Origin: an uncultured Pseudomonadales bacterium
GTDB taxonomy: Bacteria > Pseudomonadota > Gammaproteobacteria > Pseudomonadales > Pseudohongiellaceae
Reading direction: 5' to 3'
Length of the DNA: 64,000 nucleotides
Assembly: GCA_943789485.1 (NCBI GenBank)
Contig: CALSUH010000017.1
Coordinates: 1-64,000, forward strand
The notes below the pieces were generated by a model. The model ran no database searches and was not told the origin of the DNA. It saw nothing but the letters and a program-made list of their open reading frames with translations. This document shows, one piece after another, positions 47,410 through 57,331 of the stretch (position 1 is the first letter of the stretch; each line of letters begins with the position of its first letter). Position numbers and translations under genes: made by a program.

Positions 47410-49152
47410 ATGACAGATCAAAAATCCGCTAGCACCACTGTTGATGGGGCTGTCGATAGTAGCACTTCGTCCAATTTCATTCGCAACAAGATTGCTGATG
47501 ATATCAAGCAGAATAAGCATGGCGGGCGCGTGCACACCCGATTCCCTCCTGAGCCGAATGGTTATCTGCATATCGGCCATGCGAAGTCTATTTGCCTCAA
47601 CTTTGGCGTAGCGGCAGAAAATTCGGGACTGTGTAATCTCCGCTTCGATGACACAAATCCGGAGAAGGAGAGCCAGGAGTATGTCGATGCTATTAAGGAC
47701 AATATTTCTTGGTTAGGCTTTCAGTGGAATGGGGATGTGCGTTACTCCTCGAATTATTTCGAGCAATTGTACGCATTCGCGGTGCAGCTTATTGAATCGG
47801 GTAAGGCATACGTCTGTGACCTAAGTGCAATTGAGGCACGGGAGTATCGCGGCTCATTGACAGAGCCGGGTCGAAATAGCCCGTATCGGGATCGGTCGAT
47901 AGAAGAAAACAGGGGCCTTTTTGAGCGCATGCGAACTGGCGAGTTTGCTGATGGAAGCTGCAGCTTGCGTGCGAAAATCGATATGGCCGCGCCGAACATC
48001 AATATGCGCGACCCTGTTTTGTACCGCATCAGGCATATAGAGCACCATCAGACTGGCACTCAATGGTGTATCTACCCGACTTACGATTATACGCACTGTC
48101 TATCCGATGCGATCGAGGGCATTACTCATTCGCTGTGTACGCTCGAATTCGAGGACCATCGGCCATTGTATGACTGGATATTACACGCTCTAGAGATTGC
48201 ATCGATAGCTGGCGCTAGCGATCTGGAAGACACTGATAGTAAATATGTGCTGCCGGAACAGACCGAATTCGCGAAGCTGAAACTAAATTACACCATCGTG
48301 GGCAAGCGTAAGCTGAAGGAGATGGTAGAGACCAATGTCGTGACAGGTTGGGATGACCCGCGCATGCCAACTTTAGCTGGAATGCGTAGGCGGGGCTTTA
48401 CGGCTGCCGCCCTGCGAAATTTTTGTGAGAGCGTTGGCGTGGCGCGTAGCGATAGTATTGTCGATCTGGGTATGTTGGAGCACGCGATTCGGGATGATCT
48501 GGACAAGAATAGCCCGCGAGCGATGTGCGTGCTGAATCCAGTTACCGTCGTGTTGACGAATCTGCCGGATGAGCACCTCCAGATCCTTAGCATGGCGAAT
48601 CACCCGAAGGTTGATGAAATGGGTCGGCGCTCAGTTCCCCTAACCAAGCGAGTCGTGATAGACAGGTCTGATTTCGAAGAGCTGCCTGTGCAGGGTTTCA
48701 AGCGACTGATTGCGGGCGGCGAAGTGCGCTTGCGCGGTGCCTATGTAATCAAATGTATCGATGTGATTAAGGATGGCGCTGGAGAACTCATTGAGCTGCA
48801 TTGCAGTGTCGATCTGGACACGCTAGGCAAGAAGCCAGAAGGGCGCAAAGTGAAAGGCGTAATCCACTGGGTGTCCGAGGCTAAGGGAATACCATTGACC
48901 GTGCGGTTATACGATCGGCTGTTCAGCGTTGAAAACCCGGAAAGCAAAGACATCGAAGACATTCGTGAATGCCTGAACGAAGATTCATTGATCGAGATAA
49001 CATCGTGTATAGCCGAGCCATCGATAATGGAAGAGGGCGCATCATCGAGTTATCAATTCGAGAGAGAGGGTTATTATTGTCTCGACGAGAAGGAGTCGTC
49101 GGAGAATAAGCTTGTTTTCAATCGAACCATAACTCTGCGCGATTCTTGGTAG
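47410..49152 (+). CDS. glnS: Glutaminyl-tRNA synthetase
   Basis: Class I synthetase charging tRNA-Gln. The HIGH signature is in [14 protein letters not shown]; the KMSKS loop appears as VGKRKL (E. coli has MSKRKL). The [10 protein letters not shown] motif and the two C-terminal beta-barrels are present. From ATG 47410 the protein has 580 residues with a short extra N-terminus. The in-frame TTG at 47371 is less likely. Confidence 0.96.
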   Translation: MTDQKSASTTVDGAVDSSTSSNFIRNKIADDIKQNKHGGRVHTRFPPEPNGYLHIGHAKSICLNFGVAAENSGLCNLRFDDTNPEKESQEYVDAIKDNISWLGFQWNGDVRYSSNYFEQLYAFAVQLIESGKAYVCDLSAIEAREYRGSLTEPGRNSPYRDRSIEENRGLFERMRTGEFADGSCSLRAKIDMAAPNINMRDPVLYRIRHIEHHQTGTQWCIYPTYDYTHCLSDAIEGITHSLCTLEFEDHRPLYDWILHALEIASIAGASDLEDTDSKYVLPEQTEFAKLKLNYTIVGKRKLKEMVETNVVTGWDDPRMPTLAGMRRRGFTAAALRNFCESVGVARSDSIVDLGMLEHAIRDDLDKNSPRAMCVLNPVTVVLTNLPDEHLQILSMANHPKVDEMGRRSVPLTKRVVIDRSDFEELPVQGFKRLIAGGEVRLRGAYVIKCIDVIKDGAGELIELHCSVDLDTLGKKPEGRKVKGVIHWVSEAKGIPLTVRLYDRLFSVENPESKDIEDIRECLNEDSLIEITSCIAEPSIMEEGASSSYQFEREGYYCLDEKESSENKLVFNRTITLRDSW

Positions 49153-49201
49153 GCGATAAACCCTTTAAAAAGAACAATAGACAATTAATAAAGAGTAATC
49201 C

Positions 49202-50594
49202 GTGTTAAATATTTACAACAGCCTTACGCAAACGAAAGAAGAATTTAAGCCAATAAATGAAGGCAAGATTGGCATCTATGTTTGTGGAATAACGACCTAC
49301 GATTATCTGCATCTTGGTCATGCGCGCATGATGGTGGCATTTGATGTCGTGACTCGCTACCTGCGAGCACGCGGGTATGAAGTGAGCTACGTGCGAAACA
49401 TTACGGACATCGACGACAAGATTCTAAACCGTGCCAAACACAACGGTGAATTGTTTTCAGATCTTACCGATCGGTTTATCGATGCCATGCACGAAGATGA
49501 GGCGGCGTTAGCTGTACTTCCTCCGGACGTTGAGCCGCGTGCGACAGGGCATATTAACGAAATCGTTGATATGATTAAGTTGCTGATTGAGAAAGACATG
49601 GCTTATAGGGCCGACAACGGCGATGTTTATTTCTCGGTTATGAATTTTCCAAATTATGGGAAACTATCCAAAAAGAAAATGGATGAATTGTTGGATGGTG
49701 CGCGCATAGAAGTAGGCGAGCTAAAGAAAGATCCCAGAGACTTTGTGTTATGGAAGTCATCTCCGGATGATGGCGTTGGTTGGGATTCTCCCTGGGGCTA
49801 TGTGTAGGCCTGGCTGGCATATTGAATGTTCGGCCATGTCGACCTGCTGCCTCGGTGACAATTTCGATATTCACGGTGGCGGTTCGGATTTGCTGTTTCC
49901 TCACCATGAGAACGAAATCGCGCAATCAGAGGCGGCAACTCAGACGCGGTTCGCGAATGTGTGGATGCACAATGGGCCACTGCGTGTCGACAACGAAAAA
50001 ATGTCAAAGTCGCTGAATAATTTCTTCACCGTAAGGGAAATATTGGAAGACTACGATGCCGAAGTCGTTCGTCATCTGTTGATAGCAAGTCACTACCGTA
50101 GTCCGATTAATTATTCTGAGCGGAGCCTGCAGCAATCGACCAGTGTGTTGGAGCGCTTTTATAATTGCCTGAAGGGCTTGGATACCGCGACTGCAAAGTC
50201 ACTTACCAATAGTCGCTTCGAGAAGGCATTCTTCGCAGCGATGGACGATGACTTCAACACGCCGGAAGCATTCAGTGTTCTTTTCGAGATGGTGAAGGAG
50301 ATTAATAAAAATAAGGAGGCGGACCCTGGGCTTGCCAATCAACTTGGTGCCTTGCTTGTGCGACTCGCCGAATTTACTAGGTATTTTGCAGAGCACCTCC
50401 AGAGGCATTCCTGCGCAGTAATGTCGCTATTGAGTTGGATGTGGCAAGCGATAGATGAGCTGATTGCAGCTCGAAAACAGGCTCGTGCAGAGAAGAATTG
50501 GGCGCGAGCAGATGAAATACGTGACCAATTAACGGCGATGAAAGTTGTCGTGGAAGACGGCGCCGGTGGCAGTGGATGGAGAATTGAACGCTAG
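49202..50594 (+). CDS. cysS: Cysteinyl-tRNA synthetase (one apparent frameshift)
   Basis: Class I synthetase charging tRNA-Cys. GTG start at 49202. The zinc and HIGH region reads YVCGITTYDYLHLGHARM, and the KMSKS loop EKMSKSLNN. The frame is lost near 49799-49806: after DGVGWDSPWGY a stop occurs, while the next frame continues RPGWHIECSAMS, the invariant zinc-ligand segment. One inserted base explains this. Combined length about 463 residues, as usual. Since the enzyme is essential and both halves are perfect, a sequence error is likely. Confidence 0.94.
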
Positions 50595-50666
50595 TCCGCT
50601 TGCTTTTGCTTTGTCTAAGATGCCCGAGGCATAGTGTCTTTAGCTCAAAACCAATGGAATCAGGCA

Positions 50667-50695
50667 TTGACTGGTACCATCGACGTGAGTATTAA
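50667..50695 (+). promoter_or_regulatory. Sigma-70 promoter of the tRNA-Pro/tRNA-His unit
   Basis: TTGACT at 50667-50672 and TATTAA at 50690-50695 with an ideal 17-base spacer. The tRNA begins about 52 bases after the -10 box, leaving a leader that contains a hairpin. Confidence 0.6.
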
Positions 50696-50704
50696 TTCCG
50701 TCCT

Positions 50705-50731
50705 CCTCGAAAACGAAGCCGTTTTCCGAGG
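50705..50731 (+). other. Hairpin in the tRNA-Pro leader
   Basis: CCTCG-AAAACG pairs with CGTTTT-CCGAGG around a four-base AAGC loop, with one bulged C: eleven pairs. No T-run follows, so it is not a normal terminator; it may guide leader processing. Confidence 0.5.
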
Positions 50732-50747
50732 ATTCAAGGCCCATTAT

Positions 50748-50824
50748 CGGGGTATAGCGCAGTCTGGTAGCGCGCCTGCTTTGGGAGCAGGATGTCGGGA
50801 GTTCAAATCTCTCTACCCCGACCA
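50748..50824 (+). tRNA. tRNA-Pro (anticodon TGG)
   Basis: 77-base cloverleaf with acceptor CGGGGTA/TACCCCG, D-arm TAGCGCAGTCTGGTAGCGC, anticodon loop TTTGGGA reading TGG and encoded CCA. Confidence 0.98.
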
Positions 50825-50905
50825 ATTTCGTTGCCTCACTCAATGTGGGTCAATAGTGCGGATTCACGCGATTCCCCTGAATCACCGCAGTGTTAGCGAT
50901 CAATG

Positions 50906-50982
50906 GTGACTGTAGCTCAGCTGGTAGAGCCCTGGACTGTGACTCCGGTGGTCGCGGGTTCGAACCCCCGTCAGTCACCCCA
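50906..50982 (+). tRNA. tRNA-His (anticodon GTG)
   Basis: Acceptor GTGACTG/CAGTCAC, anticodon loop CTGTGAC reading GTG, T-arm GCGGGTTCGAACCCCCG and encoded CCA. A G at 50905 supplies the extra 5' G (G-1) opposite the C discriminator that histidyl-tRNA synthetase requires. Confidence 0.97.
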
Positions 50983-51379
50983 TTTTCTGGAGATCTATAC
51001 CAGGCACAGAAATGATGCCTTTTATTCCGCTTCCTCCAGACTTCAAGCCGTTCTCATCCTCGTTGGAAAACCTACAATTAAAGTGTATAAAGCTAATTAA
51101 GCCTGCTGCCTATTTGTTAAGCAGGCGGTTGGTAACATTTTGTCCATAGCGGAAATAGCTTAGGTTAATTCTCCTTAGGCCCCTTCGATCTAAGCAACTA
51201 CTACGCTTATTTTGATTATTTTCCTGATTTAGTTGATGTTTGTGACTCAGCGCAAACTTTAAGCTAGACCTGAGTCACATTAATATTGGAAGGTCTTGTT
51301 ATAACTTTCCCGCGATAAGGGGGGCACTCGGGGCGTAATTTCAAATATCTCGATTCCCGCAGGTAGGTAAGCAAAGGTG
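50983..51379. other. Intergenic region before the minor pilin operon, with inverted repeat
   Basis: About 397 bases with no gene. It contains a perfect 10-base inverted repeat, TGTGACTCAG (51241-51250) and CTGAGTCACA (51270-51279), and a TATAAC box at 51300-51305 without a clear -35. This is the likely control region of the pilin operon. Confidence 0.5.
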
Positions 51380-51928
51380 ATGGATGTGAAAACAAGAAGA
51401 CAAACAGGGCTGACGATGGTGGAGATCCTCGTCACCCTTAGCATTACGGCCGTGTTGGCGTCTGTGTCATTACCGCCACTAACCAACCTTATTGAACAGC
51501 AGTCAGGCGGACAGCGAAGCCGCTGATTTTTTTACATCGCTGTTGTTGGCAAGAAGCGACTCGGCGAACGCGTAATAATATGGTGACCCTCTGTAAGATT
51601 AATCCAGCTGTGCCAATGAGTTGCGATAATACCGAAAGCTGGCAATCTGGCTGGATCTCCTTCGAAGATACTGATGCCGACGGTGTCAAGGATGCAGGTG
51701 AAGAGGTAATTAATACATTCACAGGTATGAGCAGAAATGCGTCGGTCACAACAGTAAATTATACCAATGTGATAAGTTTTCTCCCCTCTGGTGGCATAAC
51801 CACGAATGGTTCCATCAACATATGTGTTAACGGGAAACTTTGCTAACACGATCTTCATAAATGCAACCGGTCGAACCTCGTGTGGCAAGTTCAACATGCC
51901 CGTAAGCGATACCAACCGGCAAGAATAG
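51380..51928 (+). CDS. FimT/GspH-type minor pilin (three apparent frameshifts)
   Basis: The protein can be read across three frames. The start MDVKTRRQTGLTMVEILVTL has the class III prepilin signal with cleavage before Leu/Thr and Glu at position 5 of the mature part. The next frame gives DSEAADFFTSLLLARSD, and the one after gives RNNMVTLCKINPAVPMSCD through ISFLPSGGITTNGSINIC; the last frame ends with NATGRTSCGKFNMPVSD. Single extra bases near 51506, 51560 and 51835 account for it. The whole is a typical FimT/FimU of about 180 residues that would start the pilus with PilV, PilW and PilX. Confidence 0.8.
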
Positions 51929-51931
51929 ATC

Positions 51932-52533
51932 GTGTCCTTTACTTTAAGGAAGTTTACATCACAGCGCATACAGCGTGGAGCCGGAATGATTGAAGTGCTG
52001 ATAGCTATGCTCGTTCTCAGTATTGGAATTCTCAATATTGCCGGTCTGCAAACTATGGCTAAAAAGTCTAATTTCAATGCCATACAGCGAACCTCGGCAA
52101 CTGTTTTAGCTAAGGATGTTGTGGAAAGAATGCGGGCGAACCCTGTTTCTTTGAGTCAATACCGCACTTTAGGTGTTGGCGGTGGAACACTTACTCAGCC
52201 GGTAACGACTTGTACGGAAGCGGTTCAGTGTAATACGTTGCAACTCGCCGCCTATGACCTATGGCAAGTGGGAAGATTTAATGGATGGCTCTTCAGAAAA
52301 TCGAGATATAGATGGCACCAATACAGAGACAGGCGGTATGGCGAGCCCCACCGGATGTATCTCCGGGCCTGTCGCCGGTGGTGCCGGTGTTTATACCATA
52401 AGCATAGTGTGGCGTGGCCATTACTGAACTGAGCAATGTGTCTGCAAATATGTGTGGTGTTGCTAGCGGTAAGTATGGCGCCAATGAAGAGTTTCGCCGG
52501 TTATTAACTTTTGACACATACATTGCTCCCTGA
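51932..52533 (+). CDS. pilV: Type IV pilus minor pilin PilV (two apparent frameshifts)
   Basis: GTG start at 51932. Prepilin signal RGAGMIEVLIAMLVLSIGIL, then the PilV-like LQTMAKKSNFNAIQRTSA and VERMRANP. After YDLWQ the frame moves: the next one gives WEDLMDGSSENRDIDGTN through VYTISIVWRG, and a third continues ITELSNVSANMCGVASG to the stop at 52531. Extra bases near 52268 and 52419 explain this. Reconstructed length about 200 residues. One base pair cluster of errors or true decay cannot be separated here. Confidence 0.82.
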
Positions 52534-53506
52534 ATCGACATGGATATTTACAAGTAAACAACAAGGTTTCTCACTTATCGAACTGATGGTCGCATTAGGG
52601 TTAGGACTAGTGTTATCGAGCAGTGTGGTAATCGTGTTTATTCAGAATAGTCGTAGCGCTACGCAGGATGAAGAAATCGCACGTACGATGGAAAATGGCC
52701 GCTATGTAGTACGCACCATTAGCCGGGAGATAGCAATGTCGGGGTTTTGGGGAAAGTTTTTGGATATTAGTAGTGCGACCGAAGATGTTTCGGTTAGTGT
52801 TGGCGTCGATTGTGGGGACGGGGTTAACCCATGGGCGATGGATCTGATTGCCATGCAGTTTCTAAACAATGCTACAGCTAGCACTGCTGCAGCGGCATTT
52901 GATTGCTTGCCTAGTGGGAATGTAGTGGTGGGCACCGATATTCTCGCGGCAAAACGAGTGGCCGACAGCGATACAATAGACGCTGATATACGTGTCAATC
53001 AGATGTATATGCGTACCAATGGTGTCGCTGGAATCATGTTTTTAGGCAGTGCAGGCGCGCCTCCGGCTATGACTGGCACGGTTACTAATTGGGCCTATCT
53101 ACCGCGCATGTACTTTTTACGCGATTATTCTTTTACTCTTGGAGATGGTATCCCGTCCCTGTGCAGGGGCTTTCTGCAGAATAGCTCGCCACCTGATATG
53201 ACCACGGAATGCCTTGTGGAAGGGGTTGAAAACTTGCAGATTGAATATGGCGTAGACAACGACGACGATTCGATTGCGGATTATTATACAGCTACCCCAG
53301 CGGCGAGTGAAATTTTCGACAGTGTTGCTGCCAGGATTTACGTGCTGGTAAGAAGTTTGAACCAGATACCAAATTACACAAATGACAAAGCCTATAACCT
53401 AGGGTCTGTAAACATAGCGGCGGCAAATGATGGTTTTTTCAGGCGGGTATTCAGTACAACTGTGATATTGCGGAATCCCGCGAACCTAGGAGGGATAGGT
53501 ACATGA
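52511..53506 (+). CDS. pilW: Type IV pilus assembly protein PilW
   Basis: Minor pilin of about 330 residues with prepilin motif KQQGFSLIELMVALGLGLVL. The C-terminal domain is the large PilW type, with EDLQIEYG-like ENLQIEYGVDNDDDSIADYY. The start is uncertain: TTG 52511 lies inside pilV, while ATG 52540 (MDIY…) is one frame away and would need a further one-base correction near 52550. The stop overlaps the pilX start (ATGA). Confidence 0.88.
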   Translation: MTHTLLPESTWIFTSKQQGFSLIELMVALGLGLVLSSSVVIVFIQNSRSATQDEEIARTMENGRYVVRTISREIAMSGFWGKFLDISSATEDVSVSVGVDCGDGVNPWAMDLIAMQFLNNATASTAAAAFDCLPSGNVVVGTDILAAKRVADSDTIDADIRVNQMYMRTNGVAGIMFLGSAGAPPAMTGTVTNWAYLPRMYFLRDYSFTLGDGIPSLCRGFLQNSSPPDMTTECLVEGVENLQIEYGVDNDDDSIADYYTATPAASEIFDSVAARIYVLVRSLNQIPNYTNDKAYNLGSVNIAAANDGFFRRVFSTTVILRNPANLGGIGT

Positions 53507-54036
53507 GACCTGCGAATCAAACAAAAACCGCTATCGCTGGGCGTAATGAGCAAGGAGCTTTGCTTATTATTTCTTTGATTTTCATGTTGCTGCTTATTCT
53601 TAGCGCTACCACCACGATGCGCACGAGTACTCTGGGCCTGCGCATGGCCGGTAATGAAGAAACCCGGGTGAGTACGGCGGAGATGACTCAATCGATAGTC
53701 GATGAAGTAATAGGAAATCCCAATAATCTCATCGTATCCGGTAACGTGGGATTCGTAAATTGCACTGCTAACGTACTGGGCTGTACGGAAAATAGCATCG
53801 CAATTAGTGAAAACTTGTTGCCTTTGGTAGAAACCAATAAAGCCGAAGTTATTGTGGAGAGGCTTGCGCCTGCGCTCATGCCGGCTCCACGGGGTATAAA
53901 CTCGAGTGCCGATGCTTTTTTTGCAGCGCGGTTTGAGGTTGATGCAACATATGACGGCTCCGTTGACAATGAAGGAAAGGTGGGAATATCGCAGGGCGTA
54001 ATGGTATTAGTGCCACGTGGCACTCAAACTAACTAA
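53503..54036 (+). CDS. pilX: Type IV pilus assembly protein PilX
   Basis: Minor pilin of 177 residues starting MRPANQTKTAIAGRNEQGAL; cleavage after the Gly in EQG, then the hydrophobic LLIISLIFMLLLILSATTTM helix. PilX members, like this one, often lack Glu5 at the mature N-terminus. Start overlaps the pilW stop by four bases; AGGGATAGGT serves as ribosome site. Confidence 0.88.
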   Translation: MRPANQTKTAIAGRNEQGALLIISLIFMLLLILSATTTMRTSTLGLRMAGNEETRVSTAEMTQSIVDEVIGNPNNLIVSGNVGFVNCTANVLGCTENSIAISENLLPLVETNKAEVIVERLAPALMPAPRGINSSADAFFAARFEVDATYDGSVDNEGKVGISQGVMVLVPRGTQTN

Positions 54037-54059
54037 GTATATATGCAAAAGGTCAGCCT

Positions 54060-57000
54060 ATGATTACTACACGAAAAATGCTGCTGAGTTTAGGAATTAT
54101 TCTCAGCATGCAGGCAAACTCAATTGCAGATGATACAGACATATATGTAAATGCGCGTCCCACAGCTGGCGCTGAGCCGATGATCATTTTGACCTTAGAT
54201 TATAGGTCAAATTTGGGCTCGAACCTCTGCACCGAAGTGTCACCTAAGGATATAAATAGTGCTTGTGGTGTTTTGTTAGGAGAGGCCTACCCGAGTTTAA
54301 ATACCGGAGCTGGGCGTGTAACTCTGTTCGACGGCATTAGGGCGGTGTTCAGAGCACTATTTGACGAGCTAGACGGAGTCAAGGTCGCCTTCATGATTAA
54401 TCATGACGACAGTTGTTCTGGGCGCGATGCCGATGGCGGTCCATCGGTGACCGGTTGCAGTAATGGCGCTTACTTCATCAAAGGACTCCAAAGCTTCGAT
54501 AGCACTGATTCCAATGGCGCGAAAGCAGACATGTTAGCCGCACTGGATGCGATACCGGTCCCGGGGGGTCGCCTTTCCCACCCCTATCAAGGTAAGGAAA
54601 TGTATTTTGAAATCTTTCGCTATCTCACAGGGCAGGCATGGCACAACGCTCACCTAGGGTGGGAAGATTATGCATCAAACGACACTGACAACCTTGATAC
54701 AGACTTTCCACTTTTAGCCTGGGATATAGGGATTGAAAGTGGGTCAACTTATATCACTCCGTTTGTTAATACCGCCGCATTTGCCTGTTCTCAAGCTTAT
54801 GCTGTCAATATTATGTTTCAAGTTACCAACCAAGACGGTGATGCGGATGATCAACTTAAAGCTTCAATCGCCAGCGGCGGCATGGCGGTAGGCGGAAATA
54901 ATCCCTCCTTTAACGATGTAGTAAGCAATATGTTCAGCACTGATCTGGCGCCAAGCCCTAGCAATGGATTTTGGCCTGAGATCGTTGGAAATCAGAACCT
55001 ACAGTCTTATTTTATTGCAGCACAGGTGAATAATACGACCAATGGCTATGCTGCAAGCGGCGGCACCGTATCGGCTATTGCGTTGACTGATCCTGCTGTC
55101 TTGTTAGAGGATTTACGAGCTATTGTCAGCGAAATACTATCGGTAAGCACCACGCTGGTGGCAGCTTCGGTACCGGTAAACGTGTTTAACCGCTCAGATA
55201 TCTCAGATAACATTTTTTTGGCGCAGTTCGAAGTCGATGAGAATGCAAGGCCTTCTTGGAACGGTAACCTTAAAAAACTAAAGATTGAAGAAACAGTCGA
55301 TTCATTAGGGTCGAAAACCCTCGCATTGGTTGATGTATACAGTGCCAATGCTATTGGAGCCGATGGCAGGATAGCCTTCGATGCTTTAACTTATTGGACC
55401 GACGAACTCAGCCTGCCGGCAGCAGTGGACCTTGAAGTAGAGGGAAGAGACGGAAGAGCGGTAGCTCGTGGTGGAGCGGGCCAGCTGATACCTGGCTTCC
55501 TCGGCGGTGCTAACAGCATTGGTGATGGTAATTCCGCAACTACAAGAACAGTTTTTACAGAATCAGCTGCTGGTACAACACTGATAGATTTGTCGGTTAC
55601 CAATGCCGCTATTGTGCAAGCAGACCTTAGCGCAGCTACACTAGCCGAAGCAGAAGACTTGGTTAGATGGTTACGAGGGCAGGATGTAGACGATCAAGAC
55701 GTAGACAGCGATGTTACTGAGGCGAGAGACTGGATCATGGGCCCACCGTTGCATTCTCGTCCACTGCCAATTAATTTTGGCGCCCGGGCACCCGGTTATA
55801 CCGTCAATAACCCAGACATTCGTATTTATATGGGAAGCGATGATGGTTTTATGCATTCCTTTCGAAATACAGACGCTTTAGGAGGAGAGTCGGGTGAAGA
55901 AGATTGGGCCTATATGCCCAGAGAGGTTATGGATGCGGTTTCTGTCTTGAGAAGCAACTCTCCAGCGAGTGATCACCCCTATACCGTAGATGGGGCTCCC
56001 TCAGCGTATATAGTCGATACAGATGGAGATGGGAATATCGGTCTAGACGGGTTTGGAAACCCAGACCCATCGGACAAGGTTCTGTTGTTTTTCGGTTTGC
56101 GCCGAGGCGGCAACTCCTACTACGCACTTGACGTGACGGATCCGGATTCTCCGGCAATGCTATGGAAACTGACAAACACAGGTGATTTTTCCGAGTTGGG
56201 CATGTCATTTTCTACGCCCCGTGTAAGCACGGTAAAATTTGGCCCAACTTCCACCCCCGTTATAATTTTCGGCGGCGGTTACGATCCTGATAAGGACAGC
56301 GGTACAGCTAATGATAATGAAGGTAATGCAATTTTTATTGTCAATGCACTTACCGGCGCGTTAGTGTGGAAAGCGACCCTCGGTGGCATTACTGGTAATC
56401 AGTCATCGACGCTCTATCATCACAGCGCAATGGTAGACAGTATCCCTTCCGATTTAGCAATCCTGGATACTAATGCAGACGGTAATATTGATAGACTGTA
56501 TGTGGGTGATACTGGAGGTACTGTATGGCGAGTCGACTTACCTGAAGGTGCAGCCGATAATCGAGTAGATTGGTTCGTTAGTGCAGTAGCCAATCTTGGG
56601 CTTGACGATATATCGCCCGTAGCCGGCAGTAATGACCGGCGCTTCTTTCATCGCCCGGACTTCGTTCCCAGCAGCGATGACTTTGGACCCTTCGATGCAG
56701 TCATCATCGGCTCGGGAGACCGTGCTGACCCCCGTGATACTGCTAGTTCGAACTGGCTCTATATGCTAAAGGACCGAAATACTGTTACTGGCGCTGTGGC
56801 TACTCCTGCATTCAATCATGGAGACTATCATTCCAGTCTCAATGCCTTGGGGTTGGGAGATATCACTGATACCTGTATTACAGATGACGTTTGCTTTGCG
56901 CAAGAAAATCTTACGAATGGATGGAAGCTAGAGCTGGAAGGGACTGGTGAGAAGGTTTTAGCACCCGCTCTGACTGCGTTTGGTACCATATTTTTTACAT

Positions 57001-57305
57001 CATTTTTACCGGAAGGATCTGGAGCAGAAGCCGGGACGATTTGTGCGCCTAGTGAAGGTGGCGGTAGGCTCTACGCGGTTAATATCAACAATGGCGCGCC
57101 TGCAAATAACTATAATGATACAGGAGTTAGTGCTGATGCAATTACTAAGATTGACCGCTTTAGCACTCTCGCTTCCGGCGGCATTCCCGCCGAAGTCGTG
57201 CCTATCGGTGACTATATATTGCCGCCAGACCTGACCCCTGAGTCAACTGGGGGTCGATCGTTCTGGAAGACGTTTTGGCTTGAAAAAAATATCGATAGTT
57301 TATAA
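54060..57305 (+). CDS. pilY1: Type IV pilus tip protein PilY1
   Basis: PilY1 is a large secreted protein at the pilus tip that promotes extension and, in Pseudomonas, adhesion and surface sensing. 1081 residues: a signal peptide (MITTRKMLLSLGIILSM, cleavage after SIA), an N-terminal region with a partial von Willebrand A-like pattern (VKVAFMINHDDSC), and the C-terminal beta-propeller from about residue 570. A calcium loop of the PilY1 kind is visible as DTDGDGNIGLDG near 655, and a second Asp-rich loop is DTNADGNIDRLYVGD. AAAGG ribosome site before ATG 54060. Confidence 0.93.
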   Translation: MITTRKMLLSLGIILSMQANSIADDTDIYVNARPTAGAEPMIILTLDYRSNLGSNLCTEVSPKDINSACGVLLGEAYPSLNTGAGRVTLFDGIRAVFRALFDELDGVKVAFMINHDDSCSGRDADGGPSVTGCSNGAYFIKGLQSFDSTDSNGAKADMLAALDAIPVPGGRLSHPYQGKEMYFEIFRYLTGQAWHNAHLGWEDYASNDTDNLDTDFPLLAWDIGIESGSTYITPFVNTAAFACSQAYAVNIMFQVTNQDGDADDQLKASIASGGMAVGGNNPSFNDVVSNMFSTDLAPSPSNGFWPEIVGNQNLQSYFIAAQVNNTTNGYAASGGTVSAIALTDPAVLLEDLRAIVSEILSVSTTLVAASVPVNVFNRSDISDNIFLAQFEVDENARPSWNGNLKKLKIEETVDSLGSKTLALVDVYSANAIGADGRIAFDALTYWTDELSLPAAVDLEVEGRDGRAVARGGAGQLIPGFLGGANSIGDGNSATTRTVFTESAAGTTLIDLSVTNAAIVQADLSAATLAEAEDLVRWLRGQDVDDQDVDSDVTEARDWIMGPPLHSRPLPINFGARAPGYTVNNPDIRIYMGSDDGFMHSFRNTDALGGESGEEDWAYMPREVMDAVSVLRSNSPASDHPYTVDGAPSAYIVDTDGDGNIGLDGFGNPDPSDKVLLFFGLRRGGNSYYALDVTDPDSPAMLWKLTNTGDFSELGMSFSTPRVSTVKFGPTSTPVIIFGGGYDPDKDSGTANDNEGNAIFIVNALTGALVWKATLGGITGNQSSTLYHHSAMVDSIPSDLAILDTNADGNIDRLYVGDTGGTVWRVDLPEGAADNRVDWFVSAVANLGLDDISPVAGSNDRRFFHRPDFVPSSDDFGPFDAVIIGSGDRADPRDTASSNWLYMLKDRNTVTGAVATPAFNHGDYHSSLNALGLGDITDTCITDDVCFAQENLTNGWKLELEGTGEKVLAPALTAFGTIFFTSFLPEGSGAEAGTICAPSEGGGRLYAVNINNGAPANNYNDTGVSADAITKIDRFSTLASGGIPAEVVPIGDYILPPDLTPESTGGRSFWKTFWLEKNIDSL

Positions 57306-57331
57306 AAACATACATAGTAATAAACAAGGTG

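Noticed and set aside
50634-50909. Plus-strand frame running through tRNA-Pro
   Set aside because: It overlaps a clear tRNA gene and its promoter.
51380-52533. fimT and pilV as old pseudogenes
   Set aside because: The protein sequence stays family-like in every segment with no other stops, which is not expected of long-decayed genes; recent or artefactual indels fit better.
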